Positions 1-9,265 are shown, counted from the first letter of the stretch. The stretch: DNA of 64,000 nt from Thermogemmatispora sp042408735 (GCF_042408735.1 NZ_JBHOQV010000062.1:1-64000); one strand, 5' to 3'. Translations and numbers: made by a program. Notes: a model not told the origin generated them from the letters alone.

Positions 1-1
1 T

Positions 2-106
2 GGGGACTGGTACAGCGATCGTCGCTATGGTACAATTGATGCCAATCAGCAACAGCGCAAGGATGCAGGCGAGGCCCTCCTACCTGTGCGTAGGCGCGCC
101 CATTGA
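2..106 (+). CDS. C-terminal fragment of an unknown protein cut by the window edge
   Basis: An open frame enters from the left edge and stops with TGA at 104-106. It encodes about 34 residues that start GDWYSDRRYG and end in a basic tail (PVRRRAH). The composition looks like an ordinary protein end, and the other two forward frames read less convincingly. The next gene starts 117 bases later on the same strand, so the two could be co-transcribed. The fragment is too short to assign a family, and the call rests only on reading quality. It could also be chance. Confidence 0.35.
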   Translation, partial: GDWYSDRRYGTIDANQQQRKDAGEALLPVRRRAH

Positions 107-222
107 GGGAGTAGCCAACCACCATCGGCCCTGGCAACTGGCAGGCCACCCAGCCCCAGCTCAGCAGTCTCCCACAAGGGCCCGAGGGTCATCGCGAAAG
201 CACCAGGGAGAGGAGCAACAGT

Positions 223-1518
223 ATGCAGTACGCTATCTTTGGAGGCGGAGCGCTCGGCCTGGTGGCTGCCTACCGCCTGGCTCAGGCCGGCCAAGCGGTG
301 ATGGTCTTCGAGCAGGAGGAAGTGCCTGGCGGTCTGGCTGCCGGTTTCCAGATCGAGCCTGGGATCTGGCTGGAGAAGTTCTATCACCATCTTTTCCGCA
401 CCGACCGCGCCGCCATTCGCCTGATCAAGGAGCTGGGCCTCGGCCCACAACTGGTCTGGTCCACCCCACGCACTGAGTCCCTCATCGAGGGCCAGATCTA
501 TCGTCTCGATTCGCCCACGTCGTTGCTGGCCTTCCGCCCGCTGCGCCTCTACGAGCGCCTGCGCGTTGGAGCCGTAGCGGCCTTTCTGAAGCTCTCCCCA
601 TCCTGGCCACTGGAGGGCCGCACCGCTGCCCCCTGGCTGCGACGCTGGATGGGCCGACGCGCCTACGAGCTGGTCTTTGAGCCACTCTTTGTCAGCAAAT
701 TCGGCTCCCTGCACGAACAGATCGCTCTGCCCTGGTTCTGGGCCCGCTTCCACGATCGCACCACCAGCCTGGGCTACCTCAAAGGCGGCTTTCAACAGCT
801 CTACGACCGCCTGGCGGAACGGATCACGGCCCTCGGCGGCAAGATCTTGCTCGGAACCCGCATCGAAGGCGCCGAGCCGCTCGCCGATGGCCGCTGGCAG
901 GTGCGCACAACCCGCGGTACCTGGACGGTCGATCGGGTGGTCTCTACCCTGGCAACCCGCCTGACACTGCGCCTGATCCCTGCCTTGCCCCCAGACTATC
1001 GCGCTCGCTACGACTGGGGCCAGGCCTATGGCGCTCACTGCCTGATCCTGGCCCTCGATCGCCGCCTGACCGCCACCTACTGGCTCAATATCTGTGACCC
1101 CGGCTACCCCTTCCTGAGCATCGTCGAGCATACCAACCTGCGCCCTCCCGAGGAGTACGGCGGTCGCCATCTGCTCTACCTGGGCAACTACCGCCCGATG
1201 GATGACCCGCTCTTCCAGATGGAGAAAGCAGAAGTTCTCAGGGAGTTCCTGCCCCACCTGCGCCGCATTCGCCCGGATTTCGATCCTTCCTGGGTGCGCG
1301 AGAGCTGGATGTTCCGCGCCCCCTTCGCCCAGCCAATTGTGACCCCCGACTACCGCACGCATATCCCCCCTCTCAAAACCCCCTTGCCCGGCCTCTGGCT
1401 GGCTAATATGTTCCAGGTCTATCCCCACGATCGCGGCCAGAATTATTCCATCGCCCTGGCCGAGCGCCTCGTTCGCCTGATCCTGGAGGAGGAGAAGTCA
1501 GCTCCCTCTCAACGCTGA
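223..1518 (+). CDS. FAD/NAD(P)-dependent amine-oxidase-like oxidoreductase
   Basis: A 431-residue flavoprotein of the protoporphyrinogen oxidase / phytoene desaturase / UDP-galactopyranose mutase-like superfamily. The N-terminus is a Rossmann dinucleotide-binding fold with the motif FGGGALGLVAAYRL (residues about 5-18), followed by an acidic strand end (VMVFEQEE) and the GG-rich PGGLAAGF segment typical of FAD amine oxidases. A second nucleotide-contacting segment sits near the C-terminus (GLWLANMFQVYPHDRGQNYSIA). The ATG is preceded by GGGAGAGGAG, a good ribosome-binding site. The protein is soluble with no signal peptide, and the substrate cannot be told. A weak hairpin follows the gene at 1564-1595. 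The family is fairly secure; the reaction is unknown. Confidence 0.85.
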   Translation: MQYAIFGGGALGLVAAYRLAQAGQAVMVFEQEEVPGGLAAGFQIEPGIWLEKFYHHLFRTDRAAIRLIKELGLGPQLVWSTPRTESLIEGQIYRLDSPTSLLAFRPLRLYERLRVGAVAAFLKLSPSWPLEGRTAAPWLRRWMGRRAYELVFEPLFVSKFGSLHEQIALPWFWARFHDRTTSLGYLKGGFQQLYDRLAERITALGGKILLGTRIEGAEPLADGRWQVRTTRGTWTVDRVVSTLATRLTLRLIPALPPDYRARYDWGQAYGAHCLILALDRRLTATYWLNICDPGYPFLSIVEHTNLRPPEEYGGRHLLYLGNYRPMDDPLFQMEKAEVLREFLPHLRRIRPDFDPSWVRESWMFRAPFAQPIVTPDYRTHIPPLKTPLPGLWLANMFQVYPHDRGQNYSIALAERLVRLILEEEKSAPSQR

Positions 1519-1563
1519 GGCAGCACCCTCCTCCCTCTTCCTCCCCAATCCTAAACTACAAGT

Positions 1564-1600
1564 AGAGCAGTTTTCTACTTCATCCTTGCTGCTCTTTTGT
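1564..1600 (+). terminator. Possible weak intrinsic terminator after the FAD enzyme gene
   Basis: A 7-bp inverted repeat (AGAGCAG at 1564-1570 with CTGCTCT at 1589-1595) is followed by TTTGTT. The loop is 18 bases. An alternative hairpin AAGTAGA/TCTACTT overlaps it. The stem is short, so this is tentative. Confidence 0.35.
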
Positions 1601-1718
1601 TCCTGACTCAAAGCAAATCAGATACATTGCCACTATTCTGAAAAAACAAGATGCTCAAGCTGCACGGAAGCAACGGAAGCAACGGTCTCTTCGGAGAGCG
1701 AGGAGAGGAGGAGGGTTG

Positions 1719-4700
1719 ATGAGCCAGGCTCGTTTCTTCCGCCAGCGCCATCCATTAACCTGGCTGGTGATGGTGCTGGCCTTGATCGCCACACTCTTGC
1801 CAGGTCCTTTGATGGGCAGCCGACTGCCCCTGCACCAGTCCCATACCCCAGCGGGAACCAGCGCGGGCCGAACCCAGGCAAAAGCCCCCGGGAACAGCGG
1901 CCACACCGCCGTGTTGACCTACAAAAACGACAATTGGCGCAGCGGCCAGAACACGACCGAGACGATCCTGACCCTGAGCAACGTCAACGCCCAGAGCTTC
2001 GGCAAGCGCGTTGCCTATCCAGTCGATGGCCAGATCTACGCCCAGCCTCTCTACGTGCCCGGCCTCAACGTTAATGGGACGCTCCACAATGTGGTCTTCG
2101 TGGCGACCGAGCATGATAGCATCTACGCCTTTGACGCCGACGCCCAGGCCAGCAATAGTGCCCCCCCTCCGCTCTGGCACGTCAACTACCTGCCCGCCGG
2201 CGAGACAACGGTCGCCTGGGAGGACGTGGCCTGCGGCGATACGGTGCCGGAGGTCGGGATTACCGGTACGCCGGTCATCGATCCGGCAACACGGACCATG
2301 TTCTTCGTGACCTTCTCGGAAAACGCCAACGGGCAGTTTTTCGATCGGCTCCATGCCATCGACATCAGCACAGGCCGCGAGCGTCCCGGCAGCCCGGTAG
2401 TGGTTCGAGCCAGCGTTTCTGGTCAAGGGGCCGGTAGCCAGAACGGAACGGTGAGCTTCGACCCTCGCTACGAGCGCCAGCGCGCCGCACTGCTATTGGC
2501 TAACGGCCAGATCTACATCGCCTGGGGCTCATTCTGCGATAACATGCCTTACCATGGTTGGATTATCAGCTATACCTACGATGGCAACGGCTTCCATCAA
2601 ACCCATGCCTTCAATGTGACGCCCGATGGGGCAGGAGCCGGCGTCTGGCACGGCGGCGGTGGTCTGGCCGCCGATAGCGAGGGCAATATTTACTTCATCA
2701 GCGGAAACGGCGACTTTGAGCCTTCCGCACCGCATCCGTCCCTGGGCGACAGCTTTGTCAAGCTCAGCCCCGACCTGCGCCTCTTGGACTACTTTGCTCC
2801 GTTCAATCAGGAGTGCCTGGGAGAGGCCGACGCCGATCTCGGCTCGGGCGGCCCACTCTTGCTCCCCTCCTACCCAGAGCTGATCGGCGGCGGCAAGGAG
2901 GGCCGCATCTATGTGCTGGACACCAATAAGTTGGGCCAGTTCACAACTGTCACCCAACCCTGCACAGAAAGCAATCGCAGCCGAACCGATGTGGACCAGG
3001 TTCTTCAGGAAACTCCCCCCAGCACCGTCGGCGGCATGTATGGAACTCCAGCCTACTGGCGCAGCGCAAGCGCGGAGTACGTCTATGTTTCCAGCGTCGG
3101 ACGCCCCACTCTGGCCTACCGCCTGCAGCGCAACAGCAAGGGCCAGGCCCTCCTGCCGCCCACACCCAGCTCCCAGACACCCGAGAGAAGTTTTCTCTTC
3201 TCGGGCGGCAATCCCTCCCTCTCCAGCAACGGAACCAGCAACGGTATCCTCTGGCTGATCGATCCAGGCGGCATCTTGCGCGCCTACGATGCCACCAACC
3301 TGAGCCACGAGCTGTACAGCAGCGCCCAGGACCCGGACTATGATACGCTCGATAGCTACGTGAAGTTCAGTACGCCAACGATCGCCGATGGCCGGGTCTT
3401 CGTGCCAACCAAGACCATGCTGACGATCTACGGCCTGCTCAATAAAAGCAGCTCTCCCCCTCCGCCGGTAACCTACAATAATGTGGGCATCAGCGACGAT
3501 TTTACGCAGAACGTGCAGGCAGCCAACTACGACGGCCTGGGATATAGCTACTCGGCGACAGCCCTGGCTCAGGCCGGCATCACGCCAGGGGCCAGCGTGC
3601 TCTGCGACGGCCTGGCCTTCATCTGGCCGGATCTGCCGGCTGGGGTCAAGGATAACTACCAGGCCAATGGCCAGACTATTCCTTTGAACAGTGGACCAGG
3701 CGTGACCCTGCTCGCCTTCCTCGGCTCAGCCACGCAGGGATCCACCAGCGGCCTGGCACGCATCAACTACGGCGACGGCTCAACACAGACCTTTACACTC
3801 GGCCTGACCGATTGGACAAGCGCCGCGCCCGCTTTTAATAATAAGCTGGTGGCTACGATGAGCTACCGCAACGGACCAGGCGGTCAGCAACCGGTGGCAG
3901 TCTACCTATTCTACACCGCTGTCGCGGTCGACCCGACCAAAGCGCTTAAGAGCGTGACCCTGCCCCTGGAACCGGCAGGTTCCAGCCGCCTGCACATTTT
4001 TGCTCTCGCCACCAGGGGCCTCTACGGCAGCTATAACAACATTGGGGTGAGCGATGACCACCTGCCCGCCCACGCCAATTTCGACAACGCCGGTCACAGC
4101 TACTCGCTGCAGGCCCTACAGCAAGCCGGGATCAATCCCGGCGATAACGCCTTCTACCGCGGCGTCTCCGGCGTGGTTTTTCAGTGGCCCAACGCGGCAG
4201 CCGGCCAACTCAACAACTATATCGCTGCCGGGCAAACGCTGCCAGTAGCACCCCAGAAGAACGCCAGCCTGCTAGCCTTTCTGGGCGCCGCCTCGGGCGG
4301 CCCCTCCTACGGTACAGCCTATGTCAACTACAGCGATGGCAGCCGCCAGCCGTTCACCCTCGGCTTCAGCGACTGGACCCTCAATGAGGGCAAGGCCCGC
4401 GGACCAGCCTTCGGCAATGGCATCTTTCTGACGCTGCCGTACCGCAACCAGCCGACAGGGCAGGAGTTTATGAAGACCTACATCTTTTTCGCCGAGGTGG
4501 CCCTACAGAGCGGCAAGACGGTCAAAAGCGTGACGCTACCAGCCAGGGTTAATCAGGGCCTGCTGCACGTGTTTGCTGTGGCGACCAAGACGGCGGAGGA
4601 GACACCTTACAATAATGCCGGTACAAGCGATGACAGCAATCCTCAGGCCGCCAACTTCGATGGTACGGGGGCCAGCTACTCGGCCCAGGCCCTGGCAGCC

Positions 4701-5165
4701 GCTGGGGTTTTCCCCTGGCAACCATTAGTCTACAATGGAGTGACCTTTAGCTGGCCGAATATCGCTTCGGGAGCGAACAATAACTACCTGGCCAACGGAC
4801 AGACCATTCCTCTCTCCGGCAGCCCTCACGGAACCATCCTGGCTCTGCTGGGAGCGGCAGACCACAGCGATCCCTCGGGCGCCCACGGCCAGGTGCTGGT
4901 TCGCTATAGCGATGGCTCGCTTCAGGCCCTGCCACTCTGCCTGAGCGACTGGACGCTCGGAGGCGGCTCCTTTAGTCCGAGCTGTGGCAATAGCATCGCC
5001 ATCGTGACGGCCTACTATAATCGCCCCGGCGGTCCACAACTGCAGCCAGCCTACGTCTTCTACGCGGAGCTGCCCCTGGACCCGGAGAAAACGGTCAAGA
5101 GCATTACGCTGCCGACAACAGTGCTGGGCGGCCACCTGCATATCTTCGCCTTCGGCTTCAAGTAG
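1719..5165 (+). CDS. Secreted PQQ-like beta-propeller protein with three C-terminal repeat domains
   Basis: A protein of about 1148 residues that is probably exported. It opens with a basic stretch and a hydrophobic signal segment (LTWLVMVLALIATLLPG). Residues of about 60-570 resemble a quinoprotein/PQQ-type beta-propeller, with repeats such as GQIYAQPLYVPGL, DSIYAFDA and GRIYVLDT. Three C-terminal copies of a domain of about 185 residues follow. They begin YNNVGISDD (residue about 586), YNNIGVSDD (about 772) and YNNAGTSDD (about 964), and each has a conserved ANFDG..YSYSAQAL block and a K-V-SVTLP...LHIFA ending. These resemble beta-sandwich modules attached to actinobacterial and chloroflexal carbohydrate-active enzymes. 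No catalytic residues were recognised. TTG at 1716 and ATG at 1719 are both possible starts; GGAGGAGGG upstream fits the ATG. Confidence 0.75.
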   Translation: MSQARFFRQRHPLTWLVMVLALIATLLPGPLMGSRLPLHQSHTPAGTSAGRTQAKAPGNSGHTAVLTYKNDNWRSGQNTTETILTLSNVNAQSFGKRVAYPVDGQIYAQPLYVPGLNVNGTLHNVVFVATEHDSIYAFDADAQASNSAPPPLWHVNYLPAGETTVAWEDVACGDTVPEVGITGTPVIDPATRTMFFVTFSENANGQFFDRLHAIDISTGRERPGSPVVVRASVSGQGAGSQNGTVSFDPRYERQRAALLLANGQIYIAWGSFCDNMPYHGWIISYTYDGNGFHQTHAFNVTPDGAGAGVWHGGGGLAADSEGNIYFISGNGDFEPSAPHPSLGDSFVKLSPDLRLLDYFAPFNQECLGEADADLGSGGPLLLPSYPELIGGGKEGRIYVLDTNKLGQFTTVTQPCTESNRSRTDVDQVLQETPPSTVGGMYGTPAYWRSASAEYVYVSSVGRPTLAYRLQRNSKGQALLPPTPSSQTPERSFLFSGGNPSLSSNGTSNGILWLIDPGGILRAYDATNLSHELYSSAQDPDYDTLDSYVKFSTPTIADGRVFVPTKTMLTIYGLLNKSSSPPPPVTYNNVGISDDFTQNVQAANYDGLGYSYSATALAQAGITPGASVLCDGLAFIWPDLPAGVKDNYQANGQTIPLNSGPGVTLLAFLGSATQGSTSGLARINYGDGSTQTFTLGLTDWTSAAPAFNNKLVATMSYRNGPGGQQPVAVYLFYTAVAVDPTKALKSVTLPLEPAGSSRLHIFALATRGLYGSYNNIGVSDDHLPAHANFDNAGHSYSLQALQQAGINPGDNAFYRGVSGVVFQWPNAAAGQLNNYIAAGQTLPVAPQKNASLLAFLGAASGGPSYGTAYVNYSDGSRQPFTLGFSDWTLNEGKARGPAFGNGIFLTLPYRNQPTGQEFMKTYIFFAEVALQSGKTVKSVTLPARVNQGLLHVFAVATKTAEETPYNNAGTSDDSNPQAANFDGTGASYSAQALAAAGVFPWQPLVYNGVTFSWPNIASGANNNYLANGQTIPLSGSPHGTILALLGAADHSDPSGAHGQVLVRYSDGSLQALPLCLSDWTLGGGSFSPSCGNSIAIVTAYYNRPGGPQLQPAYVFYAELPLDPEKTVKSITLPTTVLGGHLHIFAFGFK

Positions 5166-5203
5166 CTGGACGCAGCGAGCACGCGTCTCGTCGCTCCTGG
5201 CTC

Positions 5204-5654
5204 TCACAACCCAGCGGCGGGGTGGGACTCATCCCGCCGCAGACGATGTAGCGGCGCGCGGGCCTTCTCCAGGCGGAGACCAGCCCGCTCAAGAGCCGCG
5301 GTCGCCAGGGTCCCTTGCCGACGCAGGAGGGTCAGGAGCAGCTGCTCTCCGCCCACAAAGCCAGGCTGGCTGCTCCTGGCACACTCCGTCGACGGCCAGA
5401 GCAATGGCCCGCTCAGTGGCCGCTCGCAGCAGAAGCAGAGCCAGGTCAACCTCCAGTCTCTTCAGCAAGCTGGCAACAGCGGTGGAGGTACCGCTTGCCA
5501 GTCCAACAAGAAGATGCCCTGAAGCAATGTAGCTCTGCTGATGTCTTCCTGCAGCTTCCTGGGCTTCGCGTAGGGCTAGCTGGACATCACTGGTAAAGCC
5601 TTGAAAACGACCCTGAACGCTGCTTCGCCCGCCTTTGCGGCCAAGCAGCAGCAA
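5204..5654 (-). pseudogene. Frameshifted Clp-N-domain protein gene
   Basis: Two overlapping minus-strand frames together spell the double helical repeat of the Clp N-terminal domain. The first (from about 5654) reads GFTSDVQLALREAQEAAGR, then HQQSYIASGHLLVGL, then ATERAIALAVDGVCQE. The second frame resumes with QPGFVGGEQLLLTLLRRQG and ATAALERAGLRLEKAR, and stops at 5204. A single indel near 5360-5375 joins them. ClpA/ClpC N domains bind adaptors and substrates; no AAA+ domain follows here, so even an intact product would be a stand-alone N-domain protein of about 150 residues. No good ATG is seen: TTG at 5654 is possible, and the frame stays open upstream to a TGA near 5727. This could be a decaying gene or a base-calling error. 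Confidence 0.6.
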
Positions 5655-5895
5655 GTCAGGCCGGGACAGCTCTTGCTCCCGCTTCTCGGCCTCAATGAGC
5701 GGCTCATTGCTGTGGCTTTTGCGGTCCAGTCACTTCTAACAGAAAGAAATGCTTCTCCCGGTAAGCTCTCTTGCTCCTCCCTTCAGTCCCTTAGACGACC
5801 TCAGGCATGCAGGCACGAGCTTCCCCACTATGACATTTTGCAATGAGGAGAGCGGGGGCGAAAAATCGGGACTCAAAGCAGGCCGGAATTTGTGT

Positions 5896-5901
5896 TATAA
5901 T
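5896..5901 (+). promoter_or_regulatory. Extended -10 promoter upstream of der
   Basis: A perfect TATAAT at 5896-5901 is preceded by TGT, forming an extended -10 (TGTTATAAT). No strong -35 box is visible, as is usual for extended -10 promoters. Transcription would start near 5908, about 60 bases before the ATG of der. Confidence 0.6.
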
Positions 5902-5969
5902 CAGACCCAGGCTGTTTTTTGTTCTGACAGACTCCTTTGCGGGACCGCAAGAAAGGGGTGGTAGGGGCT

Positions 5970-7397
5970 ATGAAGCCACTTGTCGCCATTGTAGGCCGAC
6001 CGAACGTCGGCAAATCTACGTTTTTCAACCGCATGATCGGTGAGCGGCGCGCCATCGTCGAAGATCTGCCTGGGACGACGCGCGACCGCCTTTATGGAGA
6101 TACGGACTGGAATGGTCGCAGCTTTACCCTCATCGACACCGGCGGCCTGGCTCTTGGTGAGGCCACTCCGCCAGGCCAGGTCGGCTTGAGCGGGATCAGC
6201 GGCGATCTGATGGAGCACGTGCGCGCTCAAGTTCGTCTGGCTATCGAGGAGGCCGATGTTATCGTCTTTATGGTGGACGTGCGCACCGGCATCACGCCAG
6301 CCGACGAGGAGGTGGCCGCTCTCCTGCGTCGCACCAACAAGCCGGTGATCCTGGCTGCCAATAAGGCCGATAACGATCGACAGAGCCAGCATGCCCCAGA
6401 GTTCTACGCCCTGGGCCTGGGCGAGCCGATCGACATCTCAGCGCTGCACGGCCTGGGCACCGGCGACCTGCTGGACAAGATTGTCGAGTCCCTCCCGCCA
6501 GCCACGCCCGACGAGCAGGCCGAGGAGGACGAAACGGAGCAAGTCCGCATTGCGATTGTCGGGCGCCCGAACGTCGGGAAGTCCTCATTGCTCAACCGCA
6601 TTCTGGGCTACGAGCGCTCCATCGTGAGCGAGGTTCCTGGCACGACGCGCGACATGATCGATACCGAGCTGCTCTTTGAGGATCGCAAGCTCGTGCTCAT
6701 CGACACCGCAGGCATCCGGCGACGTGGGCGTATCGTGCCGGGCATCGAGAAATACAGCGTGATGCGCTCGATGCGGGCCATCGATCGCTGCGATGTGGCC
6801 CTCTTGCTCATCGATGCCGTCGAGGGACTGGCGGCCCAAGATACGCACATCGCGGGCTACGTGCACGAGCAGGCCAAAGGGATCATCGTGGTCGTCAACA
6901 AGTGGGACGTCGTCCAGGAGCTGCGGCGCGCCTCGCGTCGGGGAGAACCAATCAGCCTGACCCGTGAGATCGCTGAGGCCGAGGAGTACCGCAAAATTCT
7001 GAGTGCCGGCCTCAAGTTCATTCCCTATGCTCCGGTGGTTTTCGCCTCGGCCAAGACCGGTTACCACGTGCAGTCGCTGCTGCGCAAGGCGATCGAGATC
7101 GCCGACACACGCTTCGTGCGTATTCCCACAGCGCGCCTGAACGAGGTGGTGCAGGAGGCGGTCCGTCGTCATCATCCAACGACGCTTCACGGGCATCAGC
7201 TGAAGATCTTTTATGCCACCCAGGTCCAGGTCAATCCACCAACCTTCGTCTTCTTCGTGAACAACCCGGACTACCTGCACTTCAGCTACGAGCGCTATCT
7301 GGAAAATCGTCTCCGCGAGGCTTTCGGTTTCGCCGGCACGGGGATCCGCCTGATCTTCCGGGCCCGCTCGAAGGTGGAGCTACCTCGCCTGGGCTAG
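5970..7397 (+). CDS. der: Ribosome biogenesis GTPase Der (EngA)
   Basis: Der has two tandem TRAFAC G domains and a C-terminal KH-like domain and acts in assembly of the 50S subunit. Both P-loops are visible, GRPNVGKST near residue 8 and GRPNVGKSS near residue 198. The switch regions PGTTRDRLYG and PGTTRDMIDT and the G3 motifs DTGG and DTAG are also present. The KH-like part includes TLHGHQLKIFYATQ. The length of about 475 residues is normal. A TTG at 5937 would add 11 residues, but ATG at 5970 starts exactly at the conserved MKPLVAIVG and has purine-rich sequence upstream. The gene stands alone behind its own extended -10 promoter. Confidence 0.95.
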   Translation: MKPLVAIVGRPNVGKSTFFNRMIGERRAIVEDLPGTTRDRLYGDTDWNGRSFTLIDTGGLALGEATPPGQVGLSGISGDLMEHVRAQVRLAIEEADVIVFMVDVRTGITPADEEVAALLRRTNKPVILAANKADNDRQSQHAPEFYALGLGEPIDISALHGLGTGDLLDKIVESLPPATPDEQAEEDETEQVRIAIVGRPNVGKSSLLNRILGYERSIVSEVPGTTRDMIDTELLFEDRKLVLIDTAGIRRRGRIVPGIEKYSVMRSMRAIDRCDVALLLIDAVEGLAAQDTHIAGYVHEQAKGIIVVVNKWDVVQELRRASRRGEPISLTREIAEAEEYRKILSAGLKFIPYAPVVFASAKTGYHVQSLLRKAIEIADTRFVRIPTARLNEVVQEAVRRHHPTTLHGHQLKIFYATQVQVNPPTFVFFVNNPDYLHFSYERYLENRLREAFGFAGTGIRLIFRARSKVELPRLG

Positions 7398-7630
7398 GCG
7401 AGAGGGTCTGTTGCGCCTGTCCGCCTGGCCCGATTCGGCAGGGGCCTCCCTCTGGTCGCGCCTGTCCTATCCAGGCCCAGGGGCCGGAACTCACCTTTGT
7501 CTTCTCATCCTTCTTTTCCGTTCTTTCTTCCTTTGCCTGGCCGAAGGCAGCGGGACCCCCGGCTGCCCCCGCCGTCGGCTGCGTTGCAACGGCAGAGTCT
7601 CCTTGCAAGGGGGGGAATGCGTGTACCTCT

Positions 7631-7678
7631 GGGTAGAGCAGTCTGTGAGGGATGGGAATGGGAGATGTTGCTCTGCCC
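7631..7678. repeat. 10-bp inverted repeat ahead of the DJ-1 gene
   Basis: GGGTAGAGCA at 7631-7640 can pair with TGCTCTGCCC at 7669-7678 through one G-T wobble, leaving a 28-base loop. It lies in the 326-base gap between der and the DJ-1 gene and has no uridine run directly after it. It could be part of the 5' leader or a weak terminator. The rest of this gap shows only pyrimidine-rich stretches. Confidence 0.35.
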
Positions 7679-7723
7679 ATCGTTGTCTTTGCTTCTTGAC
7701 CTTTGCAAAGGAGGTTGCGATCG

Positions 7724-8287
7724 ATGCAAGGGACGAATCTGCAAGGTATGCGCGTGGCCATCCTGGCAACGGATTACTTTGAGCAGGTCGAGCTGACTGA
7801 GCCTAAGAAGGCGCTGGAAGAGGCAGGAGCGCGCGCGGTCATCGTGGCGCCTAAAGAAGGGCAGATCCAGGGCGTGAACCACGTCGAGAAAGGTGACAGC
7901 TTCCCGGTCGATCTGACGTTGCAGCAGGCCAAACCAGAGGAGTTCGATGCGGTCCTCCTGCCTGGCGGAGCCTTGAATGCCGATGCGCTCCGCGTGCTGC
8001 GCGAGGCCCAGGAATTCGTACGGCGCATCGACGCCGCCGGTAAGCCCATCGCGGTCATCTGCCATGGCCCGTGGCTGCTGGTCTCCGCTGGCCTGGTACG
8101 TGGACGCACTTTAACGAGCTACCATACGATCCAGGATGACATCCGCAACGCCGGCGGCAATTGGGTCGATCAAGAGGTCGTGCGCGATCGCAATTGGGTG
8201 AGCAGCCGCAGCCCTCGCGATCTTCCCGCTTTCAATCGGAACATGGTTGAGCTGTTCGCCCAGAGCCGGGTGAGCGCCCGTGGCTAA
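7724..8287 (+). CDS. DJ-1/PfpI family protein (type 1 glutamine amidotransferase-like)
   Basis: A 187-residue cytosolic protein of the DJ-1/PfpI superfamily, whose members include intracellular peptidases, protein deglycases and stress chaperones. The nucleophile elbow is VICHGPWLL with the reactive Cys at about residue 113 and an adjacent His, and the acidic partner lies in a VLLPGG segment. The N-terminal strand reads MRVAILATDYFEQVEL. ATG at 7724 was chosen because AAAGGAGG sits 9 bases upstream; an earlier TTG at 7703 lacks such support. Which activity applies (PfpI-like protease, YhbO-like deglycase or other) cannot be decided from sequence alone. A strong hairpin terminator follows. Confidence 0.88.
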   Translation: MQGTNLQGMRVAILATDYFEQVELTEPKKALEEAGARAVIVAPKEGQIQGVNHVEKGDSFPVDLTLQQAKPEEFDAVLLPGGALNADALRVLREAQEFVRRIDAAGKPIAVICHGPWLLVSAGLVRGRTLTSYHTIQDDIRNAGGNWVDQEVVRDRNWVSSRSPRDLPAFNRNMVELFAQSRVSARG

Positions 8288-8331
8288 GGGTTTTTGAAAG
8301 TCAGGCGAGCCGCTTCTGTCGGCACGAAGTG

Positions 8332-8395
8332 AGGCGCCTGGAGAGCGACGCAGCAAAGCTCAGTCGAGCAGCGCCCTCTCGCAGGCGCCTTTTTC
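8332..8395 (+). terminator. Intrinsic terminator after the DJ-1 gene
   Basis: AGGCGCCTG followed by GAGAG (8332-8345) pairs with CTCTC..CAGGCGCCT (8376-8390), and TTTTTC follows directly. The stem is GC-rich with a one-base bulge. The long loop can fold further. It separates the DJ-1 gene from the cytochrome c maturation cluster. Confidence 0.7.
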
Positions 8396-8495
8396 ATCCG
8401 TCTGTCAGACCAGGCCGGGCAAGGCTGCGCTTCTCCGGTCTGAGGGTAGCCAGCCCAGCCAGCAGGCCTGGCCGCGAGGGCTGACCGCCACTTAT

Positions 8496-8524
8496 TTGAC
8501 AGCTACCGATATTCAGGCTATTGT
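8496..8524 (+). promoter_or_regulatory. Sigma-70-type promoter for the cytochrome c maturation cluster
   Basis: TTGACA at 8496-8501 is followed after 17 bases by TATTGT at 8519-8524. Transcription would begin near 8531, about 87 bases before the first gene of the cluster at 8618. Confidence 0.55.
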
Positions 8525-8617
8525 AAGGTATGGGTCAAGGATTGCAAGCCCGCTATCAGGCAGCACCCTCATAATTTAGCCTGGCATTATCTCGCACGCA
8601 AAACGAACAGGGCACCG

Positions 8618-9265
8618 ATGAGCAGCGAAACGCTACCGGTTAATGACAGCCCCGCGACGGCCAACGAGCTGGCCCTGGCACGACGCAGACGGAAACGTAG
8701 CATCGCAATTTTTGCGATTGTCAGCCTGCTGAATGTGGCGCTGCTGGCTGTGCTGTGGTCGCAGCTGCTGACTCCCGCCCCAGGGCAGAGGACGACCAGC
8801 AGTGGTGCGGCCCCGGCAGGCTTCAGCGGACCAATGGTGGGGAAGATGGCTCCAGATTTTCGCCTGCCTCTCTTGGCTTCAGGCACCGGGTCGAATAGCT
8901 CGATCTCTCTCTCCGATTTTAAGGGGCAGGCCGTCGTGCTCAACGTCTGGCAGTCCTCCTGCGAGCCGTGCCAGCGCGAGGCTCCGGTCCTCCAGGCAAC
9001 ATGGCAGCGCGTACAGGGCCAGGGTATCGTCTTTCTGGGCCTCGATTTCCAGGACAACCGCAGCGATGCCCTGAGCTTCTTGCAAGCCCACGGCATCACT
9101 TATACCAATGTGAGCGATAGCAACGGGGCCACGGCCATCAGCTATGGGGTTGCCAATCTGCCGACGACCATCTTTATCGATCGCCAGGGCAGAATCGTAG
9201 GCTGGCATGAGGGCGAGCTGACAGTCCAGCTTCTGGAGCAGGGCCTGGAACTGCTGAACCACTAA
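8618..9265 (+). CDS. Membrane-anchored thioredoxin-fold protein, TlpA/CcmG-like
   Basis: A 215-residue protein with an N-terminal membrane anchor (residues about 28-50) and an extracytoplasmic AhpC-TSA/TlpA-type thioredoxin domain. The redox motif is SSCEPC with Cys115 and Cys118, followed by the cis-Pro loop NLPTTIFIDRQG. In cytochrome c maturation such proteins (CcmG, ResA) reduce the heme-binding cysteines of apocytochromes. Its position at the head of the CcmE-F-H-A-B-C genes supports that role, and no other CcmG is present. TlpA-like proteins can serve other thiol-reduction tasks, so the CcmG assignment is an inference from context. A perfect 10-bp hairpin lies 29 bases after the stop. 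Confidence 0.85.
   Translation: MSSETLPVNDSPATANELALARRRRKRSIAIFAIVSLLNVALLAVLWSQLLTPAPGQRTTSSGAAPAGFSGPMVGKMAPDFRLPLLASGTGSNSSISLSDFKGQAVVLNVWQSSCEPCQREAPVLQATWQRVQGQGIVFLGLDFQDNRSDALSFLQAHGITYTNVSDSNGATAISYGVANLPTTIFIDRQGRIVGWHEGELTVQLLEQGLELLNH

Noticed and set aside
5207..5250. GCGGCGGG/CCCGCCGC stem after the secreted propeller gene as a terminator
   Set aside because: No uridine run on either strand, and it overlaps the 3' end of the Clp-N relic.
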